A stretch of DNA of 64,000 nt from Sinomonas atrocyanea (GTDB lineage: Bacteria; Actinomycetota; Actinomycetes; Actinomycetales; Micrococcaceae): positions 1,860,001 through 1,924,000 of the forward strand of contig NZ_CP014518.1 of assembly GCF_001577305.1 (NCBI RefSeq), written 5' to 3'. The notes under the pieces are model-generated. The model ran no database searches. It was given only the letters and a program-made list of their open reading frames with translations, and was not told the DNA's origin. Below, one piece after another: positions 45,676 to 53,950 of the stretch (the first letter of the stretch is position 1; each line of letters opens with the position of its first letter). The translations under genes and the position numbers were made by a program.

Positions 45676-47226
45676 ATGACCGATTCCCTGGACACCGGGA
45701 CCGCCGGCGCCGCCGGGAACGACGAGTACGTGCCCGAGGGCGCCGACCAGGTCGCCGAGCATCTCGCGGCGATGGACGACGCCGAGGCGGACCAGCGCGC
45801 AGCGACCCTGCGCGCGGGCCTGGACGACTACGACCTGGACGAGGAGGACGCGCGCCTCCTCGCGGACCAGGGCGAGGACTGGGACGCGGACACCCCGACC
45901 CGGATGGACCCCGTCCTGGCGATCATCGGCCGCCCCAACGTGGGCAAGTCCACGCTCGTCAACCGCATCCTGGGCCGCCGCGAGGCGGTCGTCGAGGACG
46001 TCCCCGGCGTCACGCGCGACCGCGTCTCCTACCCCGCGGAGTGGACGGGACGGAAGTTCACCCTCGTGGACACGGGCGGCTGGGAGCGCGACGCCAAGGG
46101 CCTGCACGCGATGGTCGCCGAGCAGGCCGAGGTCGCGGTGAGCATGGCGGACGCCGTCCTGTTCGTCGTCGACGCCACGGTCGGGGCGACGGCCACCGAC
46201 GAGGCCGTCATGCGCATGCTGCGCAAGTCCAAGAAGCCCGTGCTGCTCGTGGCGAACAAGGTGGACGACTTCGCCCAGGAGGCCGACGCCTCCATGCTGT
46301 GGGGGCTCGGATTCGGCCAGCCGTATCCCGTCTCGGCCCTTCACGGCCGCGGCGTGGCGGACCTGCTCGACGCCGCGCTCGAGGTCCTGCCCGAGTTCTC
46401 GGCGATCGCGGGCGTCGAGCGTTCGGGCGGCCCCCGGCGCGTCGCGCTCATCGGCCGGCCCAACGTGGGCAAGTCTTCGCTCCTGAACAAGCTCGCCGGT
46501 TCCGAGCGGTCCGTGGTGAACGAGCTCGCCGGCACCACCCGGGACCCGGTCGACGAGTACATCGAACTCGGCGGCCGGACGTGGCGCTTCGTGGACACCG
46601 CGGGCATCCGCCGCCGGCAGCACATGGCCCAGGGCGCCGAGTACTACGCGTCCCTGCGGACGCAGGCCGCGCTCGAGAAGGCGGAGGTCGCCGTCGTGCT
46701 CCTCGCCTCGGACGAGGTGCTCTCCGAGCAGGACGTGCGCATCCTCTCGCTCGCGATCGAGTCCGGGCGGGCCCTCGTCATCGCGTTCAACAAGTGGGAC
46801 CTCATGGACGACGAGCGCCGCCGCTGGCTCGAGCGCGAGATCGAGAAGGACCTCGCCCACGTGGAGTGGGCGCCCCGCGTCAACCTCTCCGCGAAGACCG
46901 GCTGGCACCGCGACCGCCTCGTGCCCGCGCTCGACAAGGCCCTCGCCGGCTGGGACACCCGCATCCCGACCGGCCGGCTCAATGCGTTCCTCGGCGAGCT
47001 CGTCGCTGCCCACCCGCACCCGGTGCGCGGGGGCAAGCAGCCGCGCATCCTCTTCGGCACCCAGGCCCAGAGCCGGCCGCCGAAGTTCGTCCTCTTCACC
47101 ACCGGGTTCCTCGACCCGGGCTACCGCCGCTTCATCACGCGCCGCCTGCGCGAGACGTTCGGCTTCGAGGGCACTCCGATCGAGATCAGCATGCGCGTGC
47201 GCGAGCGCCGCTCGAAGAAGAAGTAG
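45676..47226 (+). CDS. der: Ribosome-assembly GTPase Der (EngA)
   Basis: Tandem-domain GTPase needed for 50S assembly. The first G domain has GRPNVGKSTLVN (about residues 86-97) and NKVD; the second has GRPNVGKSSLLN (about 260-271) and NKWD; a KH-like domain follows (about 430-516). The 516-residue length reflects an acidic 75-residue N-terminal extension common in actinobacteria. It ends the parA-to-der run and is followed by a strong terminator. Confidence 0.97.
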   Translation: MTDSLDTGTAGAAGNDEYVPEGADQVAEHLAAMDDAEADQRAATLRAGLDDYDLDEEDARLLADQGEDWDADTPTRMDPVLAIIGRPNVGKSTLVNRILGRREAVVEDVPGVTRDRVSYPAEWTGRKFTLVDTGGWERDAKGLHAMVAEQAEVAVSMADAVLFVVDATVGATATDEAVMRMLRKSKKPVLLVANKVDDFAQEADASMLWGLGFGQPYPVSALHGRGVADLLDAALEVLPEFSAIAGVERSGGPRRVALIGRPNVGKSSLLNKLAGSERSVVNELAGTTRDPVDEYIELGGRTWRFVDTAGIRRRQHMAQGAEYYASLRTQAALEKAEVAVVLLASDEVLSEQDVRILSLAIESGRALVIAFNKWDLMDDERRRWLEREIEKDLAHVEWAPRVNLSAKTGWHRDRLVPALDKALAGWDTRIPTGRLNAFLGELVAAHPHPVRGGKQPRILFGTQAQSRPPKFVLFTTGFLDPGYRRFITRRLRETFGFEGTPIEISMRVRERRSKKK

Positions 47227-47231
47227 GCCCC

Positions 47232-47280
47232 GCACGACGCCGGTGGGTTGCCCCCAGAGGGCGGCCCACCGGCGTCGTGC
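47232..47280 (+). terminator. der terminator
   Basis: A 16 bp perfect stem (GCACGACGCCGGTGGG / CCCACCGGCGTCGTGC) six bases after the der stop, followed by TTTC. It shares its outer 12 bp with the dctA terminator. Confidence 0.88.
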
Positions 47281-47419
47281 TTTCTCCGCCCATACCGTGT
47301 CCCGTGGCAGCCGCGGCGGAGGCGCGCCGGGCGCCGCTCGATTCGCGCCGATCGCCCCGTTCGGATATGCTGGAGCGGTTGCTTCGCCGGGCGTGAGAGC
47401 GTCAGGCGCGGGCGATGTT

Positions 47420-47493
<74 letters not shown>

Positions 47494-47499
47494 CCGGCA

Positions 47500-47531
47500 G
47501 GGACCCGATCCGCGGAAGCGGATCGGGTCCC
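47500..47531 (+). terminator. tRNA-Pro terminator
   Basis: Perfect 14 bp stem GGGACCCGATCCGC / GCGGATCGGGTCCC with a GGAA loop and a TTTCTC tail, 7 bp after the tRNA. Confidence 0.9.
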
Positions 47532-47581
47532 TTTCTCGTTGGGCGCCGTCGGATCCGCCCGGGAGCGCCACGTTTCCGACC

Positions 47582-47986
47582 GTGGACAACGATCCGATCG
47601 CCGTGGCGCACATCCAGATCAACCTCTTCTGCGACGATGTGCCGGCCTGCCTCGGCTTCTACCGGTCCCTGGGCCTTCCCGAGGTGTTCCGCTTCCCGGC
47701 GAGCGGTGCCGTCGAGCACGCGGAGGTGGACGCGGCCGGCACGCGGCTGGGGCTCACGTCCGCCGCGGCTGCCAACCGGATCGCCGGCCTCGGAGTGGGC
47801 ACGGGCGGCGGACGGTCTTCCGAGGTGGTGCTCTGGTCGCAGGACGTCGACGGGCTGTTCGCGCGCGCCGTCTCTGCGGGCGCGGCCGCCGTCGCCGGCC
47901 CCATGGACTCGCCGGACGGCCGGCTCCGGTACGCCTGGGTCCTGGACCCGGCCGGGCACCAGGTCAAGCTCGTCCAGGCGCGCTGA
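47582..47986 (+). CDS. VOC-family (glyoxalase/dioxygenase-like) protein
   Basis: A 134-residue vicinal-oxygen-chelate fold protein with paired beta-alpha-beta-beta-beta modules. The start IQINLFCDDVPACLGFYRSLGLPE and the end YAWVLDPAGHQVKLVQ are typical. Candidate metal ligands are few, so enzyme activity is uncertain; relatives include glyoxalases and bleomycin-binding proteins. The GTG at 47582 is the best start in frame and has no strong ribosome site. Confidence 0.75.
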   Translation: MDNDPIAVAHIQINLFCDDVPACLGFYRSLGLPEVFRFPASGAVEHAEVDAAGTRLGLTSAAAANRIAGLGVGTGGGRSSEVVLWSQDVDGLFARAVSAGAAAVAGPMDSPDGRLRYAWVLDPAGHQVKLVQAR

Positions 47987-48045
47987 GGCCGGCGGCAGCG
48001 CGAGGGCGAGGAATACGCCTGCACCGGCCGGCAGTTGTCGCCCGT

Positions 48046-49095
48046 GTGAAGGCCTTCGGATTCCTCTCGTTCGGACACTACGCGCAGGTGCGCGGCTCGC
48101 AGACCGGCAGCGCGGCGGACATGATCCGCCAGGCCGTCGACCTGGGCGTGGGCGCGGACGAGCTCGGCGTCAACGGCGCCTACTTCCGCGTCCACCACTT
48201 CGCGCCGCAGCAGGCCGCACCCGTGCCGCTCCTCAGCGCGATCGCCGCCAGGACCGCGCGCATCGAGGTCGGCACCGGCGTGATCGACATGCGCTACGAG
48301 AACCCCCTGTACCTCGCCGAGGAGCTGGCCGCCCTCGACATCATCAGCGCCGGCCGGATCGCGATCGGCGTCAGCCGGGGCTCGCCTGAACCCGCCCTGC
48401 GCGGCTACGAGGCGTTCGGCTACACGGGGGCGCAGGATCCGCGGGGCGCCGACCTCGCCCGGGCCCACTTCGAGCTGTTCCTCAAGGCGATCGACGGCGA
48501 GGGCATCGCGCCGGCGGACCCGCGGCAGGCGCCGCCCGGGACCCTGCTCCCCGTCGAGCCGCACTCGCCGGGCCTGCGCGAGCGGATCTGGTGGGGGAGC
48601 GGCACCCGTGCCACGGCGGAATGGACCGGGAGGCTGGGGCTGAACCTCATGAGCTCGACCCTGCTCACCGAGGCCACGGGCGTGCCCTTCCACGAGCTCC
48701 AGCGGGACCAGATCGATGCCTACCGGGCCGCCTACAGGGAGGCGGGGCACACGCGTCCGCCGCGCGTCTCGGTCAGCCGCAGCATCTTCCCGATCGTGAA
48801 CTCGAAGGACGCGATGTACTTCGGCCGGCGCACGGACTCCGACCAGATCGGCATCATCGACGGCTTCCAGTCCACCTTCGGCAAGACCTACGCGGCCGAG
48901 CCGGACGAGCTCGTCGAGCAGCTGCGGGCGGACTCGGCCGTCATGGCCGCCGACACCGTGATGCTGACCATCCCGAACCAGCTCGGGGCCGAGTACAACC
49001 TCCACATCCTGGAGGCCTTCGCGGAGCACGTGGCCCCGGAGCTCGGCTGGAAGCCCAACACGGAAGGCCCCGTCGCCGGCGATCCGGTCGGCTGA
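48046..49095 (+). CDS. LLM-class flavin-dependent oxidoreductase
   Basis: A 349-residue luciferase-like monooxygenase family protein. The TIM-barrel start (KAFGFLSFGHYAQ), the segment RIEVGTGVIDMRYENPLYLAEELAALDIISAGRIAIGVSRG and the GSGTRATAEWTGRLGLNLMSS segment fit bacterial luciferase or F420-dependent relatives. The cofactor (FMN or F420) and substrate cannot be told. GTG 48046 was chosen because the family commonly begins at this residue. It lies 59 bp after the VOC gene. Confidence 0.87.
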   Translation: MKAFGFLSFGHYAQVRGSQTGSAADMIRQAVDLGVGADELGVNGAYFRVHHFAPQQAAPVPLLSAIAARTARIEVGTGVIDMRYENPLYLAEELAALDIISAGRIAIGVSRGSPEPALRGYEAFGYTGAQDPRGADLARAHFELFLKAIDGEGIAPADPRQAPPGTLLPVEPHSPGLRERIWWGSGTRATAEWTGRLGLNLMSSTLLTEATGVPFHELQRDQIDAYRAAYREAGHTRPPRVSVSRSIFPIVNSKDAMYFGRRTDSDQIGIIDGFQSTFGKTYAAEPDELVEQLRADSAVMAADTVMLTIPNQLGAEYNLHILEAFAEHVAPELGWKPNTEGPVAGDPVG

Positions 49096-49165
49096 GCGCG
49101 CGTTCCGGCGCGTGTCGGTCCCTCATCGCTGGCCGTCCGGGCGCGCCCGGGCTAGCGTGTGCGGC

Positions 49166-49741
49166 ATGGCAGACATCCTCCTGTTCCACCACGCGCTCGG
49201 CCTCACTCCCGGGGTGGCGTCCCTCGCGGACACCCTGATCCGCAACGGCCACACCGTGACGACGCCGGACCTGTTCGAGGGCAGGATGTTCGCGACGATC
49301 GACGAGGGGGTCGCGCACGCGCGCGAGATCGGCTTCGACGAGATCATGGCCCGCGGGGAGCGCGCGGCCTCGTCCCTGCCGCAGGACCTCGTCTACATGG
49401 GCCTCTCGCTCGGCGTGCTGCCCGCGCAGAAGCTCGCCCAGACCCGCGCGGGAGCGCGCGGCGCCGTCTTCTTCTACTCGTGCGTGCCGGCCGAGGAGTT
49501 CGGCGGCCCGTGGCCCGCCGGCGTCCCGCTCCAGGTCCACGGCGCCGAGCAGGACCCGATCTTCATGGAGGAGGGCGACGTCGACGCCGCCCGCGCGATC
49601 GTCGCCGGGGCACCGGACGCGGAGCTCTTCCTCTATCCGTCCACCGCCCACTACTTCGCGGACTCGACCCAGACGGGCTTCGACGCAGCCTCGGCCTCGC
49701 TCGCGGTGGACCGCGTCCTCGCCTTCCTCGAGCGGATCTGA
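49166..49741 (+). CDS. Dienelactone hydrolase-family protein
   Basis: A 191-residue alpha/beta hydrolase. The nucleophile elbow is GLSLG with Ser81; classical dienelactone hydrolase has Cys here. The acid is in GAEQDPIF and the His in STAHYF, completing a triad. Start ILLFHHALGLTPGV is typical of small DLH-like proteins. Substrate unknown. ATG 49166 follows a short upstream gap; an upstream in-frame ATG at 49112 has poor coding character. Confidence 0.85.
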   Translation: MADILLFHHALGLTPGVASLADTLIRNGHTVTTPDLFEGRMFATIDEGVAHAREIGFDEIMARGERAASSLPQDLVYMGLSLGVLPAQKLAQTRAGARGAVFFYSCVPAEEFGGPWPAGVPLQVHGAEQDPIFMEEGDVDAARAIVAGAPDAELFLYPSTAHYFADSTQTGFDAASASLAVDRVLAFLERI

Positions 49742-49783
49742 GCCCTCGACAGGATCGGGGCCGCTGTCGGCGGCGGCGCCCGG

Positions 49784-50701
49784 CTACTTGAGGAACTTGG
49801 AGGTGCGGCGGTCGGCGAGCGGCTTCCCGCCCGTCTGGCAGGTGGGGCAGTACTGCAGGGCGCTGTCCGCGAACGAGACCTCCAGGATCGTGTCCCCGCA
49901 CACCGGGCACGGCTCGCCCGCCCGGCGGTGCACGCGCATGATCCGGCGCTTCTCGTCCTTGAGCTCGTCGGGCGGATGGCCGCGGTCCTCCTCGATCGCC
50001 TCGGTGAGGACCCGGCGCATCGTCGTGTAGAGCCGCGCAGTCGCGTCGTCGTCGAGGGTCGAGGCGATCGCGAACGGCGAGATCTTCGCGGCGTGCAGGA
50101 TCTCGTCGCTGTAGGCGTTGCCGATGCCCGCGATGATCTTCTGGTCCCGGAGCAGCCCCTTGACCTGCTTGCGGTGATGCAGGAGCTTCCGGAAGGCCTC
50201 GAGGGTGAAGTCCTCCGCGAGCGGCTCGGGGCCGAGGTCGGCGAGGGCGGGCACGTCCTCGAGCCGGCGGACGATGTGCACGGAGAGCCGCTTCCACGTC
50301 CCCGCCTCGGTCAGGTCGATCCCGGTCTCCTGCCCGTCGCGCACGAACCCGAACCGCGCCGCGACGTAGCCCTTTCCGCGGGGTGGCGCCGCCTTCGGCA
50401 CCTCGTCGGTCACCCGCACCCACCCGCCCAGGGCGAGATGGACGACGACGGCGAGCGGGCCGGCGTCGACCGCGCCGCCGCCGGACCCTGCGTCCTCGGC
50501 CGGGAGCGGCTCGGTGACCAGGACGAGGAACTTGCCGCGGCGGCCCACAGAGTCGACCCGTCGTCCCACGAGAGCGGTGTACGGGGGATCGGCGGTCTTG
50601 AGCGCGTTGATGGCCCCGATCCGGACCTGCTCGATGACCGCTCCGGCCAGGCGCTGGTCGAGGTACTCGGCCAGCGCGGTGACCTCCGGCAGTTCCGGCA
50701 T
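49784..50701 (-). CDS. Fpg/Nei-family DNA glycosylase
   Basis: A 305-residue bifunctional glycosylase/AP lyase for oxidised bases. It begins MPELPEV, giving the catalytic Pro2 and Glu3; the helix-two-turn-helix is GLLRDQKIIAGIGNAYSDEIL, and the C-terminal zinc finger is CPVC-x18-CPTC. Length is slightly above the usual 270-290 because of a Gly/Ala insert near residue 75. It may be Fpg (8-oxoguanine) or an actinobacterial Fpg-like paralogue. It is convergent with the hydrolase gene. Confidence 0.9.
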   Translation of the reverse strand: MPELPEVTALAEYLDQRLAGAVIEQVRIGAINALKTADPPYTALVGRRVDSVGRRGKFLVLVTEPLPAEDAGSGGGAVDAGPLAVVVHLALGGWVRVTDEVPKAAPPRGKGYVAARFGFVRDGQETGIDLTEAGTWKRLSVHIVRRLEDVPALADLGPEPLAEDFTLEAFRKLLHHRKQVKGLLRDQKIIAGIGNAYSDEILHAAKISPFAIASTLDDDATARLYTTMRRVLTEAIEEDRGHPPDELKDEKRRIMRVHRRAGEPCPVCGDTILEVSFADSALQYCPTCQTGGKPLADRRTSKFLK

Positions 50702-50880
50702 GGGACCCCTCCTGACCTGGCATGGACTGCTCGTGCTCCATCGTGGCAGGAAACGGCCCCCGGCGCAGCGGGCCGTGGCGAATCGGCGCGGTGTGCTTGT
50801 GCCTATACTTTCAGCGATACCGCACCCAGAGGCCTGCCGGGCATGCCCGCCGGCCTCGACGTCGACGAAAGGCGAGCCCC

Positions 50881-51267
50881 ATGAGCAAGGTCCCCGCGGA
50901 GCTGTCCTACACGGCCGAGCACGAGTGGGTCTCGACTGAGCCCGGAGACGGCGTGGTGCGCATCGGCATCACCGACTTCGCCCAGGATGCCCTCGGCGAC
51001 GTGGTCTACGTCCAGATGCCGGAGGTCGGCACGGAAGTGAGCGCCAACGGCGTCGTCGGCGAGGTCGAGTCGACCAAGAGCGTCAGCGACATCTACGCCC
51101 CCGTCGGCGGGACCGTCGTCGCGCGGAACGAGGCCCTGGACTCCGATCCGGCGCTCGTGAACTCCGACCCCTACGGCGAAGGCTGGCTGTTCGAGGTCCG
51201 CCTCGCCGACGACGCGCAGACGGAGAGCCTCCTCAGTGCCGCCGAGTACGAGCAGCAGGTAGGGTAG
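50881..51267 (+). CDS. gcvH: Glycine cleavage system H protein
   Basis: A 128-residue lipoyl carrier of the glycine cleavage system. The lipoylated Lys is K66 in GEVESTKSVSD, and the start ELSYTAEHEWV is typical. No gcvT or gcvP lies here. The order gcvH-garA-ftsR-nuclease-merR is conserved in actinobacteria (Rv1826-Rv1830 in M. tuberculosis, from memory). A TATACT -10-like element lies about 75 bp upstream. Confidence 0.95.
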   Translation: MSKVPAELSYTAEHEWVSTEPGDGVVRIGITDFAQDALGDVVYVQMPEVGTEVSANGVVGEVESTKSVSDIYAPVGGTVVARNEALDSDPALVNSDPYGEGWLFEVRLADDAQTESLLSAAEYEQQVG

Positions 51268-51300
51268 AAGTCTGATTCCGGGACTGTTCAGGAGGAACTG

Positions 51301-51786
51301 ATGGTGAGCCACGAGCGCCGGGACGTCGGCGCCGACGAGGTGACGCAGCGTCAGGAATCGGCGTCCGAGACGACGTCGATCCACATGCCGCCGATCCATG
51401 CCGACACGACGATCGCACCTGCGCTGAGCGCCGAGGAGGCCAAGGCAGTCGCCGCGCTGCCCTACGGTTCGGCGCTGCTCATCGCGCATGCCGGGCCCAA
51501 CTCGGGCGCACGGTTCCTGCTCGACTCGGATGTCACGACCGCGGGACGCCATCCGAACGCGGACATCTTCCTCGACGACGTGACCGTCTCGCGCCGCCAC
51601 GCCGAGTTCAGGAGGGTGGGCCGCGGCTTCGAGGTGGTCGACGCCGGGAGCCTCAACGGAACCTACGTCAACCACGACCGGGTCGACCAGGTCGCGCTGC
51701 GCAACGGTTCGGAGGTGCAGATCGGCAAGTTCCGGCTCACCTTCTACCTCAGCCCCGCACAGAGCCCGGTGCGGCCTACCGCCTGA
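51301..51786 (+). CDS. garA: FHA-domain metabolic regulator GarA (OdhI)
   Basis: A 161-residue inhibitor of 2-oxoglutarate dehydrogenase and regulator of glutamate enzymes, switched off by Ser/Thr kinase phosphorylation. The N-terminal phospho-site is ETTS at residues 23-26, the exact PknB/PknG target motif of GarA and OdhI. The FHA domain (about 70-150) has AGRHPNADIFLDD, SRRHAEF and NGTYVN, the phosphothreonine-binding residues. Once phosphorylated, the tail folds onto its own FHA domain. It thus links kinases to carbon and nitrogen flow. Confidence 0.96.
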   Translation: MVSHERRDVGADEVTQRQESASETTSIHMPPIHADTTIAPALSAEEAKAVAALPYGSALLIAHAGPNSGARFLLDSDVTTAGRHPNADIFLDDVTVSRRHAEFRRVGRGFEVVDAGSLNGTYVNHDRVDQVALRNGSEVQIGKFRLTFYLSPAQSPVRPTA

Positions 51787-51797
51787 GAGGCGGATCC

Positions 51798-52523
51798 ATG
51801 GCAGCTGCTCAGCCTGAGCGCAAGGGGGCCACGGCCCTGAACATCGGTGAGGTCCTGGCCACCCTGGCCGAGGACTTTCCCTCGATGACGGCCTCCAAGA
51901 TCCGCTTCCTGGAGGACAAGGGGCTCATTGCGCCGCACCGCACGCCCTCGGGCTACCGGCAGTACAGCGACGGCGACGTGGAGCGTCTCCGCTTCATCCT
52001 GGCCCTCCAGCGCGACCAGTACCTGCCGCTGAAGGTCATCAAGGACTATCTCGATGCCGTCGACCGCGGCGAGCGGCCCGAGGCGCTTCCCGGCGGGGTG
52101 AGCATCGCCCCGCGCGCCGTCTCGGACGAGCTCAGTGCCCAGCTGGGCGGCGCGCGTCCGCGCTCCCTCGGCGAGGCGCAGCTGCGGGCGGAATCAGGGG
52201 CGAGCGCGGACCTCGTGGAGGCCATGGCCACGTTCGGGCTCATCACCGCCGAGGATGGCCGGTACGACGAGCACGATCTCGCCGTGGCCCGCTCCTGCGT
52301 CGCGCTCGCGGACCACGGCCTCGAGCCCCGGCACCTGCGGCCCTTCCAGACGACCGCGGAGCGCGAGGTGGCGCTGATCGAGCGCGCCGTGGCGCCGAGC
52401 GCGTCGCGGCGGGACTCCGCCTCCCGCGTGCGGGCCGCCGAGGAGGCGCGCGAGCTGGGTGAGCTGTTCCTGACCCTGCACCGTGCACTGGTCCACGGGC
52501 TGATCTCGAGGATGGATGGCTGA
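51798..52523 (+). CDS. ftsR: MerR-family regulator FtsR
   Basis: A 241-residue MerR-type regulator. The winged helix region is MTASKIRFLEDKGLIAPHRTPSGYRQYSDGDVERLRFILALQRDQYLPLKVIKDYLD (positions about 30-88). There is no N-terminal metal-binding Cys cluster. The orthologue in Corynebacterium glutamicum activates ftsZ expression. The neighbourhood (garA before, bifunctional nuclease after) matches. Stop and start overlap by one base with the next gene. Confidence 0.9.
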   Translation: MAAAQPERKGATALNIGEVLATLAEDFPSMTASKIRFLEDKGLIAPHRTPSGYRQYSDGDVERLRFILALQRDQYLPLKVIKDYLDAVDRGERPEALPGGVSIAPRAVSDELSAQLGGARPRSLGEAQLRAESGASADLVEAMATFGLITAEDGRYDEHDLAVARSCVALADHGLEPRHLRPFQTTAEREVALIERAVAPSASRRDSASRVRAAEEARELGELFLTLHRALVHGLISRMDG

Positions 52524-53023
52524 TGATCGAGGTAGAAGTCGTAGGTGTCCGCATCGAGCTGCCCTCGAACCAGCCCCTGGTGCTCCTGAAGGAGGCCCAC
52601 GGCGAGCGGCACCTGCCGATCTGGATCGGCACCGCGGAGGCCAGCGCCATCGCTCTGGCCCAGCAGCACGTCGTGCCGCCCCGGCCGCTGACCCACGACC
52701 TCCTCGTGAGCGTCGTGCACAGCCTGGGCCGGCAGATCGTCAGCGCGACCATCGTGGCGGTCGAGGACAGCGTCTTCTACGCTCAGCTCGGGTTCGACGA
52801 CGGCACCACGGTGGAGTCGAGGGCCTCAGACGCCCTCGCCGTGGCCCTGCGGGTCAACTGCCGCATCTGGTGCGCGGACGCGGTCCTCGAGGAGGCCGGC
52901 GTCCAGCTGGCCGAGGGCAGCGACGGCACCGAGGAGGGTGCCAGCGCCGAGGAGGAGGAGACCGAGATGCGCCGCTTCCGCGAGTTCCTCGCGGACGTGG
53001 AGCCGGAGGACTTCGACGAGTGA
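52523..53023 (+). CDS. Bifunctional nuclease (DUF151) family protein
   Basis: A 166-residue protein of the bifunctional nuclease family (DUF151) found widely in actinobacteria and plants. The conserved domain runs MIEVEVVGVRIELPSNQPLVLLKE through SDALAVALRVNCRIW, about residues 1-115. The C-terminal 45 residues are acidic. Nuclease activity is known only for some members. Overlap of ATGA with ftsR indicates coupled translation. Confidence 0.9.
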   Translation: MIEVEVVGVRIELPSNQPLVLLKEAHGERHLPIWIGTAEASAIALAQQHVVPPRPLTHDLLVSVVHSLGRQIVSATIVAVEDSVFYAQLGFDDGTTVESRASDALAVALRVNCRIWCADAVLEEAGVQLAEGSDGTEEGASAEEEETEMRRFREFLADVEPEDFDE

Positions 53024-53110
53024 GCGGCTCCGCCGTGCGCCACTCGCGCGGCGGAGCCCGACACGCCCCCACCGCCGGAGGCGATGTCTTTGATTTCGTT
53101 CCCCGACGGT

Positions 53111-53125
53111 TCTAACGTCGTTAGA
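53111..53125. promoter_or_regulatory. TCTAACG-T-CGTTAGA palindrome upstream of merR
   Basis: A 15 bp odd-centred perfect inverted repeat in the 238 bp gap between the nuclease gene and merR. MerR-family proteins bind such short-spaced dyads, so this is a candidate autoregulatory operator; that is an inference. Confidence 0.55.
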
Positions 53126-53181
53126 GACAAGCTCCCATTGCTTCCCCGATGGCCACAGGCGACACTGGAAGGTGGACCCGA

Positions 53182-53193
53182 GTGTAATTACAC
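53182..53193. promoter_or_regulatory. GTGTAATTACAC palindrome upstream of merR
   Basis: A perfect 12 bp palindrome, 68 bp before the merR start and 57 bp (end to end) after the first palindrome. Its AT-rich centre also contains a TAATTA that could be a -10 box, in which case binding would block transcription. Confidence 0.6.
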
Positions 53194-53261
53194 GAGGGGC
53201 ACTTTCGAGGCAGGCTGGCGGGGACTGCGATTCCCCCAGGGGAGCTGTGAAGGAGGGTTTA

Positions 53262-53855
53262 GTGAGTCCCAAGCGCGAGCACGGAGATCTCAGGCATATT
53301 TCCGGCACGGGCACCGAGGCGCCGACCGGCACTCAGGGCCTCCTCTTCGATGACGACCTCCCCGCACTGGACGAGGAGGCCGGCTACCGCGGGCCCACCG
53401 CGTGCAAGGCCGCCGGGATCACGTACCGCCAGCTCGACTACTGGGCCCGCACAGGCCTCGTCGAGCCCACCGTGCGCGGGGCAGCCGGCAGCGGCTCCCA
53501 GCGCCTCTACGGCTTCCGCGACATCCTCGTCCTCAAGGTGGTCAAGAGACTGCTCGACACCGGCGTGTCGCTCCAGCAGATCCGCAGCGCCGTCGGGCAC
53601 CTGCGGGAGCGCGGCGTCGAAGACCTCGCACAGATCACGCTGATGAGCGACGGCGCGTCCGTGTACGAGTGCACCTCGGCCGATGAGGTCATCGACCTCG
53701 TCCAAGGAGGACAGGGCGTGTTCGGCATTGCAGTGGGACGCGTGTGGCGCGAGGTGGAGGGGAGCCTCGCCGAGCTTCCGAGCGAGCACGCCGCCGACCA
53801 GACGTTTCCCGGGGATGAGCTGAGCAAGCGCCGCGCCGCGCGCAGGACGGGCTGA
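53262..53855 (+). CDS. MerR-family regulator (Rv1830/ResR-like)
   Basis: A 197-residue MerR-type regulator. The DNA-binding part is PTACKAAGITYRQLDYWARTGLVEPTVRGAAGSGSQRLYGFRDILVLKVVKRLLDTG (about residues 46-103), followed by a ligand or dimer domain. Its position as the fifth gene after gcvH matches Rv1830 (ResR/McdR) of M. tuberculosis, which affects cell division and antibiotic recovery. GTG 53262 has an AAGGAGG site. The two palindromes upstream suggest self-control. It ends at a perfect bidirectional terminator. Confidence 0.9.
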   Translation: MSPKREHGDLRHISGTGTEAPTGTQGLLFDDDLPALDEEAGYRGPTACKAAGITYRQLDYWARTGLVEPTVRGAAGSGSQRLYGFRDILVLKVVKRLLDTGVSLQQIRSAVGHLRERGVEDLAQITLMSDGASVYECTSADEVIDLVQGGQGVFGIAVGRVWREVEGSLAELPSEHAADQTFPGDELSKRRAARRTG

Positions 53856-53876
53856 GTCACCTCCTCCCCGCATCCC

Positions 53877-53920
53877 GACGTCGAGGGGCCGCCACCTACG
53901 GGTGGCGGCCCCTCGACGTC
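53877..53920. terminator. Bidirectional terminator between merR and parA-like gene
   Basis: A 20 bp perfect stem beginning GACGTCGAGGGGCCGCCACC with a three-base loop. It stands between two convergent genes. Confidence 0.9.
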
Positions 53921-53950
53921 TCTGAGCGGGTGTCCCTGCCGCGGGCGGTC

